From assembly GCA_034401795.1 (NCBI GenBank), contig CM067359.1, positions 141,725,278 through 141,789,277 of the forward strand: a DNA stretch of 64,000 nt, read 5' to 3'. The position numbers and the translations under genes were made by a program. This DNA comes from Chaetoderma sp. LZ-2023a (taxonomy: Eukaryota; Mollusca; Caudofoveata; Chaetodermatida; Chaetodermatidae). Below are positions 56,506 to 64,000 of the stretch, in pieces. The notes beneath the pieces were generated by a model that did not search any database, had not been told where the DNA came from, and worked only from the letters and a program-made list of their open reading frames with translations. Positions within the stretch are counted from its first letter, which is position 1. The number at the start of each line of letters is the position of its first letter.

Positions 56506-56765
56506 TAAACATGCTGTTGAATATTTTGGAGCTAATTTGATTAGAGTACTGTTGCTGCCATACGCATGTTGCTGTCATAGACATCAACAGCTCCCAGTCA
56601 AATTAGTTCAAGCTATTCAACAGCTTACCTGTACAGTTTTCTGGAAATTGCTAGCCAGGGAGTTCAGGGAGCGATTGATCCCAACACGGGCGAAGTGTGG
56701 GTGGGGCTTAGCTAGAGATGGCAGGGGTATAGCTAAAACTGGATTCCTCCTTTGTTGGTTAAACA
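56506..56765 (+). repeat. FB1 fold-back repeat
   Basis: AACATGCTGTTGAATATTTT (56507), imperfect arms with a duplicated loop (TTGCTGCCATACGCATGTTGC region), TTACCTGTACAGTTTTCTGG and GGGTGGGGCTTAGCTAGAGA. Confidence 0.75.
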
Positions 56766-57510
56766 TATCTTTTTATTCATCCTTTTTGGAACTAAGTTCC
56801 AATGTCTAGTGGTGAGCTGAGGGGTCAGAGTGGAATGTCAAACAGTGACCTTGTACTGCCCGGGTGTAACGAATATTTGCTCGTCACCGCATTATTTACA
56901 CAAGGACAATCTCTCTATGTACGAAATTATACAAACACACACGGCCGCAAGATAAAGCGCATCCTCGATCATCCATTCTAATATTTATAGAGGTTTCCGA
57001 TCAGAATGTAACAGTTTTTGGTTGGAATCCAACTCGACTGGACAATTGGTATACAATAGGGCGAAAACCGGCAATTACATTATTTGGTATTCTCGGGGGG
57101 GATACTACGAGAGAACGCAATAGAGGCTTGCGCGGAGGCTTCAATAGACGTTCAGACGGGAAGGGTGAAAGGAAAATCATGTGTAATTTAATTTAGTGAC
57201 TCTAATTTTCAATCAGTTGGTGGTTGGTTTGGCGGTATTTGTTATCATGAAACTAGAGAGGGCCAAGCCTGAATGGACAGATCTCGTTCCAGATGAGAAT
57301 TGACGTTAGATTTAACACTTGACTGAGCATCTGCTGGAGTGACTGGTTAACTCCACCAGCGCTACACTCTGTGTTTCTGTTAAGACTAATAATTGCTGAG
57401 CGATGTTACTGTCGACACAATAGACAACAAATCCATTCAGTCAAAGCGTTTTCAGAATAGCCACTGGTTTTGCTGCCCAAATCAAGCTGCTCCAAAACAA
57501 ATCTACATTT
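56766..57510. other. No recognisable feature
   Basis: No repeat or coding signal supported. Confidence 0.45.
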
Positions 57511-57511
57511 G

Positions 57512-57778
57512 TCCGTGTGCGTGCGTGCGTGCGTGCGTGTCTGCGCGTGCGTGCGTGCGTGCGTACGTGCGTGGGACTGAGCGTGCGCATGCGTGCGCGC
57601 GCGTCTGCATGTGTGTGCCCGTACGCGCATACGCTTTTGCGTCTTGGTGTGCACGCGTGCGTGTGGATATAGATAGGTGTACGAAGGTGTGTGCGTGTGC
57701 GTGTGCGTGTGTGCGTGTATGCGTGTGTGCGTGTGTGCGTGTGTGCGCGTGTGCGTGTGTGCGCGTGTGTGCGCGCGC

Positions 57779-57845
<67 letters not shown>
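57512..57845. repeat. Compound microsatellite (TGCG)n-(GT/GC)n-(GA)n
   Basis: About 330 bp: GTGCGTGC repeats, then GTGTGCGT mixtures and finally (GA)n from 57793 to 57845. Alternating purine-pyrimidine sequence of this kind can form Z-DNA. Open frames rich in Cys/Val or Thr/His/Arg and Ser/Leu are repeat artefacts. Confidence 0.95.
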
Positions 57846-57846
<1 letters not shown>

Positions 57847-60364
57847 ACCCCTCTAGGTCTACTATGAGAGAAGGGACAGACACTTTTAGAACATACCCAC
57901 ACCTCTTGCCTGTCTAATGTGTCACCCCACTGACATCGAGCCCAGCCTACTGCCTGGAAACATTACAAATACTAAGCCCGTGTTCAGGGTTGATTACAGT
58001 TTTTGCTCAATCGGACACATAACTTCAGTATATAGGCCTTACGCTAAAACTTCTAATTATTGTCAGGCTTGTCTATAATGTCAGTCAGTCATAGTAGCTG
58101 CTCTTAACCAGTCAGCTTCACGTCCTCTTCTTCTCAAATCCTCTCAACGGCAATGACATATCGTGGCAGTTACGTGCTATCAGTGTTAAAACATGACAGT
58201 TTTAAATGTAATTTAAAATCAAACTAAACTAAATTAACTGTTTTCTATTGAATTGGTAACGCTATTCATCGACATATAGGAAACCTGTTCTTTATGAAAG
58301 ATGTCTCCACCCTAACGACATCATTTAGAAAACGGAGCCTTAATTATTCACTCCGTTATACGCACGCATACGTACACACGCACGTGAAAACGCATTCGCC
58401 CGAGCATTCCCACGCCGAGTCACGCACATACGTACACACGCGCGCACTCACGCATGCACGCACATCACGAGGTGTCGTCAGCGAGTTTGACGAGTGGCGT
58501 TTCGCATTAGGTTAGTATAAATCAATTTCTGCTTCGCTGCTTTCAGAATAACCCCATTCCTGGTGGCATGTTTTATGTTTAACATTTCGCTTTTCACCAC
58601 TGGCGGAGCAAGATGGGAAGTGAGCGCATCTACTCTAGCCCCACCCCAACTCCGGACCAGATCGTGACAAGACCCCCATCACCCACCCACCCCCACCCCT
58701 ACCCCCAATGTTTTCTATCAAAAAATGAGTAAATAATATGTTTTATAAATGAAAGTAGCTTTCTGTAATGGCGTACGGAGATCGATTTTTGTTTGTAGCC
58801 TATGTATAGCGACACTGCATAAGAGGATAAGGCGTAACTTAGTACTTTGTTATAGATGCTCTCAGAAGGTATCTCATGTATTTCCAGCCGTAATCGGTGC
58901 TACTAAAACACTAAGACTACTTACACAAGTAACACTTTTATAGCGTAATAATATTTTCAACTGCGATTTAATTTAGTGAAAATTGAATGAACCAGAATTT
59001 GATTAAATGTCTCAAATAGAATAACAATCGATGGATGGTTCAGATAAAAGACCTCTGGAAACGTAGGAGCATCTAGATTTCAAAGTTTTTGCGGGGGGGG
59101 GGGGGGGGGCGGAGACCTTAGTTGTTTCCTCAGCCCAAACTATCTTGCCCAAGTAATCGATCGTTTCGTTACGGGTAAAATATAATTTAACCGTGAACTA
59201 AACTCTACTGCAAGTATACGTTCTATCCGGATACGTATAATGTGGCTCATTTAGCCAACGATCAAACAGACGTTAAGATTATCTAACTTCTGGTACGTAC
59301 CGGCCACCGTAGGACCTATACTCTCTGAAGCCAGAATACTGCGCTGGGCTCTTACCAATAGCTGCTAAAGATGAGTGTGTGTGAAAGAGAGGGGAAATCA
59401 GTTTTGATCCATTCAGTCGCGCGCAGACAGCTGTGTACGAACGCATGAGGAACGCAAGGAGCGCTCGCTACAACCTCTGTTCAATTTCAACTAAAATGTA
59501 TTTACATTAATCAGATGTTTTTGTGTGTATGCGATAGAAAGCACAGAGAGTGAAATGACGGCGTATTTTAATGTGCCAAGAAAGTTGTAAATAGTATGGT
59601 ATTATTAGATAAAATATAATAGTAATGTAAGATATTTTTACAAGACTGAAATTTTAACTTTCATAAAAAAATTTTAATTGTTTTGAATTTTACCAATCTA
59701 TATTTTACTTATGTGTGCTATATTTTTACCTATCTCTAACAGAAGGTGTACATAAGTGAGTTGCGATAGGAGCTATTTCTGCGCGATTCATTATTGTTAT
59801 CGCAGACAGATAACAGGCATAAACGCGTCAATTTATCATCGACTTTCCTCTCCAAACAACTTTACACTTCACCATAAATGTTACGTCCTGGATGTAGCAG
59901 TAACAGTAGCAGAAGTTTTTATTTAGTTGGTAGTAAAAAGCGAAAAAGCAGAATTTCTGTCGGCCAGCACGCTCTGTGTACAGCTTCTTTGAAGTGTTAG
60001 GTTTCTTCAGACATCTTGCGTGAAGACGCGCGTCTGGCTGATGATCTGACAGCTGTACATCCCGCCAAGAAAGCTGCATGCTGCTTATATACAGTTGTTG
60101 ACTTTTAGTAGTGGCAAACGTAGGCCTATGCAAATACTATAACTAATAGCGAAAATCAAGTAGAAATAACTAAAAACCTCAGAATCGCTATCAAAATAGT
60201 GTGTGCTTTTAAACCGTTGAACATATATTTATTAAGCCATACACGTGTAACTTGTGTGTCTTAGTGTTCTAAAAGCGCGTATGTATACAAGGATGTTTTA
60301 ATTATAGACCAGTTGGGCTTATTTCTTGTGGATTTAACAAAGATCTTGAAGACCGATTTTTAGG
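57846..60364. other. Spacer upstream of the 60365 exon; no gene recognised
   Basis: Contains CGCA/CACG-rich tracts (58365-58465), a CCCACCC-rich tract (58678-58710) and a poly-G run (59093-59109). The last few hundred bases may hold the promoter and 5' UTR of the exon at 60365, but no core-promoter motif is convincing. Confidence 0.45.
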
Positions 60365-60443
60365 ATGGCTGCTTCAGGTTTATCAATGAGTGCCATTATC
60401 GTGATATTGACGATCACGATATCGTCAAGCGTCAAAGGACAGG
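60365..60443 (+). CDS. Probable first coding exon of a secreted or membrane protein (signal peptide)
   Basis: ATG in strong context (A at -3, G at +4) with an in-frame TGA 18 bases upstream. It reads MAASGLSMSAIIVILTIT then ISSSVKGQ: a short polar start, a hydrophobic core AIIVILTITI and a small-residue cleavage region, i.e. a classic signal peptide of about 24-25 residues. A consensus donor GTGAGT follows at 60444 and the intron is phase 1, the most common phase for signal-peptide exons in animals. The protein enters the secretory pathway; nothing after the signal is visible, so its identity is unknown. No second exon was found before 64000. The exon is too short for a simple ORF scan. Confidence 0.65.
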
Positions 60444-60477
60444 GTGAGTAGGTCAACGCATTTATATTCTATTCGAT

Positions 60478-60585
60478 ATTTAAATAGTTGAAATAAATTA
60501 TTTTGAAAATAATTTGAGTGAAAGTTGTTGCCGCGTATGCATGCAACGATTTTCATTCAAATTATTTTCAAGATGCTCAATTTGT
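60478..60585 (+). repeat. FB1-like fold-back core, diverged
   Basis: TTTTGAAAATAATTTGAGTG and the complementary CATTCAAATTATTTTCAAG around GCGTATGCATGC. It lies 35 bp inside the putative first intron. Confidence 0.6.
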
Positions 60586-60842
60586 TCGGTATTCTATGCT
60601 GGTCAGACGCACCAACCCTTCTAATCCAGCATGAAAGTTAATTATTGCAAGATCACGTTTGTGAAAGCATTCGCAGATGGCAAATTACAGTTTCAAATTC
60701 ACTCCATATTTTGAAAACAAATACGTTGCTCTAAGAAGCATGTACCCGTTAAATTACTTTTAAAATATTAAGTTTCCCAGTAAACGGACGAGGGCGAGCC
60801 TGGCGCATGGGCTTAGTCGCGAAATCTAAATAGAGAGCCAAC

Positions 60843-60847
<5 letters not shown>

Positions 60848-60909
<62 letters not shown>

Positions 60910-60910
60910 A
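60848..60910. repeat. (TC)n microsatellite
   Basis: About 30 TC units with one TG interruption. Confidence 0.95.
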
Positions 60911-61379
60911 ACGGGCATCTGAATAGCCAATCAAAAACTGACCACGAAGACAGGCAGTTGCTTATTACAATACAGCGGCTATTTTATTTAGCGGTTGGGG
61001 TCAAATAATGTTAGTTCATTAAGATGTGTGATAAATGTATTACGACCACCCGCCTTATAGGACCACCATCTGATGGTCACAGAAGCAGGTGTCAGTTATA
61101 TACAGAGCTGACTGCATAATGCATTTCGAGGAACGAACGTGATTCCCTCATGATCTTAGGGACACACCATCCACCGATCATGGGTTATTCCACGGTGTTG
61201 ACATGGAGGTTAGTTCTGCCTTGCTCTACGATAATGAAAATACGCTGATCACTGACCACTAAATTTGATATGACATTGACCGTTGGTCTTTTGTCTGAAA
61301 ACGTAGTCAGATTGTGTGATATTACTACCATTGGCAGGTCAGAAACGCCACTCAAGTTAGCTTACCCAAACTTCCTTGG
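60911..61379. other. No recognisable feature
   Basis: Intronic if the exon at 60365 is real; no splice-flanked coding block is apparent. Confidence 0.4.
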
Positions 61380-61660
61380 GCATCCAGTTATACTAGATGG
61401 ATCCGATCTGTCCCTCAAGTATATGACGTCATAATCAATTATGTCCCATCTAGGCTAACGTCACAAACAAAATAGGCAGCAACAGAGCCAGGCCAAATTG
61501 GTTTCAAAATATTAAACATCTTACATGTATAGTTGCCTTAAAAGTGGGATTCTGGGAACTCAGTTTTCAAAGTATATAAATTAATCCCAATACGTACAAA
61601 ACGTGGGCGGAACTTAGCTAGAAATGGGCGGAGCATAGCTAGAAATGGGCCCCTCAATTC
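61380..61660 (+). repeat. FB1 fold-back repeat lacking left arm
   Basis: GGATCCGATCTGTCCCTCAA (61399), TATGACGTCATAATCAATTA (61422), the right arm GGCCAAATTGGTTTCAAAAT, then TATAAATTAATCCCAATACG and a double GAAATGGGCGGAGCATAGC tail. The left arm is deleted. Confidence 0.75.
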
Positions 61661-62116
61661 TTTATCAGTCCTCTGTAGCGCCCTCGTGTGACACATTTAA
61701 CATACATGACACCCTCCCACCCACCCACTCACACTACCCACCCAAACAAGTATTAACGGCTATATATTTCTCTCGGAACTCATACTGTGCTAACGTTTTA
61801 CTATTTTGTGCTTGAGTTTTCCCGGTGTAACATATAGCCATCTTGATGTCATTGCGTCTGCGATTGATTTATATCTGCCTACTAAGCAACAAGTATAACC
61901 CGCGCAAAACATACTATTTATTTATTATATATAATGTACACACGAAATTAGGTCTCCCGTAGTGCGTATATATGTGTGTTTCTTCCCAGCGTCCTAAAGC
62001 CAATAGAAGAATCGGAGGGGAGTAGGCCTAACTACTAACCAGCCAGATAAGTTCCTTTAACCCCTCCTGTGCCAACAGCGCCTCAAAGCGCTCAAAATTC
62101 TACTTAAATCAATTAA

Positions 62117-62455
62117 CCCTTTAATGGTCAAGATTTTTCAAGAAAATAATAATTTTTACAATAAAATTTACAAAAATAGCTTTCTGTTGTCGTGCAAATA
62201 GACATTACTCAAGACCGCTACAGGTGCTGTTTTTGTCCATGAAAATGATCAAGAAAATCCAGTTAGCGTCTCGTGTCTATTTGCCGGATGAGAGAAGACT
62301 ATTTTTGAAAATTTACCACTGGAGTGACTGGCTCGGCTACCGAGCCAGTCCGTCCAGTGGTAAATTTTCAAAAAACATATTCTCTTGTATGAAAAAATGG
62401 GCATTCCTCAAAACCACTATACAGTCCGTTTTTGGCGGTCATGACCAGTAAAGAG
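62117..62455. mobile_element. FB2 fold-back MITE, long variant
   Basis: TTAA at 62113-62116 and 62456-62459. Longer (339 bp) than the other copies because part of one end is repeated before the hairpin. The hairpin has perfect arms: TGGCTCGG-CTA-CCGAGCCA within TTTGAAAATTTACCACTGGA / complement. Confidence 0.8.
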
Positions 62456-62459
62456 TTAA

Positions 62460-63416
62460 TTAAGTTAACACAAGTGTGGTTAAAACAGATCAGCAGGATT
62501 CTGGCACAGGATGCTGATGAAATAAAATAAGTTGTGGCGGTAGGCCCTCCATCTCATGCTCTGAAGTAATGGCTTAACTCTACCATTCCCTCATTGCAAA
62601 ACCCATAGGTCCTGTGCGCATCTTGAGTCAAGGGTATTTATATTAATTAAATATCTAAACAAGTATTTCCATGAATGTTTTGAAAATATTTAAATAAGTA
62701 GGCCTAACATCCAATCAAATTACTTCCATTATATACAGCCAGGCTATGCTATACTAAGTGGTACATACATTAGCCGCTTGCAAATTGAGTTGCTATAGAA
62801 TGGGTGAACGTTCTGCGTGTACTAATACTTGGCATGGTTACAAGAAGGATGAGACCACCTGGTTGTTGTAGTTCTAGTTTCTAATATGCTATGATATTAT
62901 TATAAACCATTATAAACCACAGATTACTCAGACAAGTGTTTTGTAGCTAGGCAATGGGATAGGTTTTACTAATCATTTTTACAAAGCAAGTTTGATTTGT
63001 CATTGTTTCATGTGGAGAAACCCATTCATTCGCCTGAGTAATTTGACCTAATTCTTGTGCGTTATCCATACGTTACTTCACTATACTCATTGCTTAAATC
63101 AATACGTTGGAATATGTCCATAGATGTTTCTCCAGAATGTTACAACATCATCATCATCATCATCATCATCATCATTGATTACACCTGAATCATAACGCAT
63201 TGTGACGGCGATGAGTTTCACCGCATTGACTACATAGGTCAGCAGTAATGAATCATAACCTTGTAATGGATATAGCATCTTGAAGCAGTAACTCCATTAT
63301 TTACCGATGCATCTTTGATCTCCATTTATCTAGCATACTGTACATGTCAAGGCCGTCAAGAATACGTGCAAGGCTCTGTTGGAAACACGTTGGAATTTTC
63401 CAGCAGCAATCATGAG
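62460..63416. other. Spacer with (CAT)n microsatellite
   Basis: (CAT)n at 63146-63174; otherwise nothing recognised. Confidence 0.45.
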
Positions 63417-63472
63417 ACTCTCAAATCTATGATGCAGTGATCAGCTGGCCCTTGCATCATAGATTTGAGAGT
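63417..63472. repeat. Perfect 20-bp stem hairpin
   Basis: ACTCTCAAATCTATGATGCA (63417-63436) and its exact complement (63453-63472) with a 16-base loop. All 20 pairs match, which is unlikely in neutral old sequence. It could be a small fold-back repeat or a short RNA hairpin; the stem is shorter than a usual animal pre-miRNA. Confidence 0.7.
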
Positions 63473-64000
63473 TTTTAATACAAGTTACCGCATGGGTACT
63501 ATGGATTACGTTTCTAGACGATATACCCTGGATTTTGTATATGTCTGTATTTAACACGGTTACCGTAGAACTCTATTTGTGTACCTCGGGAATAGTAAGC
63601 GTCAGTATAATGCCATCTTTTTTTTTGCTTATTTGATGCGCTTGCACATATCTGCATATCAGTCTGGTGATGATGCTATCTTGTCGGCTCTGGCAACCTA
63701 GCGGGCTAACAGGTGCATAAATAAGATAGAAGCGCTCGTAAGCGACTGATATCAAGGCGTCTAAGATACCTGCTGTACTAACTAACGCTTTAGATATACC
63801 GAGCAGTTATCTGTCTGATTTCCAAGATACTTGAGGCGTAAGTGTGGTACTTATATACTACGCACCTACTTCTACCATTCAATTAACGCTGGCTTGATAT
63901 AACTATGGTCCGAGATTATTTTTCAAAAAAATCTCAGAACCTTCACGTCAACTTTTATGAAATTGATATTTATGACAAAAACACAACTTTAATATTTTCT
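63473..64000. other. No recognisable feature
   Basis: AT-rich end of window without supported features. Confidence 0.4.

Noticed and set aside
57393..57902. Several overlapping long frames on both strands (Cys/Val-, Thr/His/Arg- and Ser/Leu-rich)
   Set aside because: All are produced by GTGC, GT and GA simple repeats; no domain.
63121..63180. Coding poly-His/Ile/Ser from (CAT)n
   Set aside because: Simple repeat without surrounding open frame.

Overview
This is a eukaryotic, animal-type genomic window, AT-rich and dominated by repeats. The only recognisable host protein is the C-terminal half of PSMC2/Rpt1 (26S proteasome regulatory ATPase subunit 7), split by GT-AG introns. The repeat fauna (a DIRS retrotransposon, Tc1 elements, piggyBac-type fold-back MITEs, LINE fragments, a SINE, a satellite array) fits a non-vertebrate metazoan, probably marine; I cannot name the species from sequence alone.

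Layout. (1) 1-15.3 kb: the last five PSMC2 exons seen here (1-76, 1261-1348, 2654-2856, 6154-6250, 14981-15138, + strand), the stop codon and poly(A) signals. Introns hold a SINE with a 13-bp target duplication, CRE-rich fold-back repeats, about 600-bp tandem repeats, and an 8.7-kb intron carrying a Tc1 transposon (7133-14834) that is itself split by a DIRS-like tyrosine-recombinase retrotransposon (8087-14269). (2) 16631-17130: a 500-N assembly gap. (3) 17.15-29.86 kb: a near-identical second copy of 3.84-16.61 kb, including PSMC2 exon 4, the nested transposons and the terminal exon. This is either a recent tandem duplication or, more likely, an uncollapsed second haplotype. (4) 30-60 kb: intergenic repeat land. 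It has two intact, near-identical 1657-bp Tc1 elements (30575-32231, 45364-47020), LINE fragments, a decayed TE-associated protein with a Cys-rich tail (36.4-37.1 kb), a decayed piggyBac transposase (52 kb), a 150-185-bp-unit satellite array (41.9-47.9 kb) interrupted by three younger insertions, many fold-back repeats and long microsatellites. (5) 60365-60443: a probable first coding exon of an unidentified secreted or membrane protein (signal peptide, good Kozak context, GTGAGT donor, phase 1); later exons were not found and probably lie beyond the window.

Functionally the host content is the proteasome ATPase gene plus the start of one secretory-pathway gene. The rest is a layered record of transposition with readable relative ages: satellite before LINE, composite repeat and Tc1; fold-back repeat before Tc1-A; Tc1-C before DIRS; all of the last before the 13-kb duplication. 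I did not find a defence system, CRISPR array or gene cluster; the most unusual structure is the inverted piece of host Tc1 sequence at the left end of the DIRS element.
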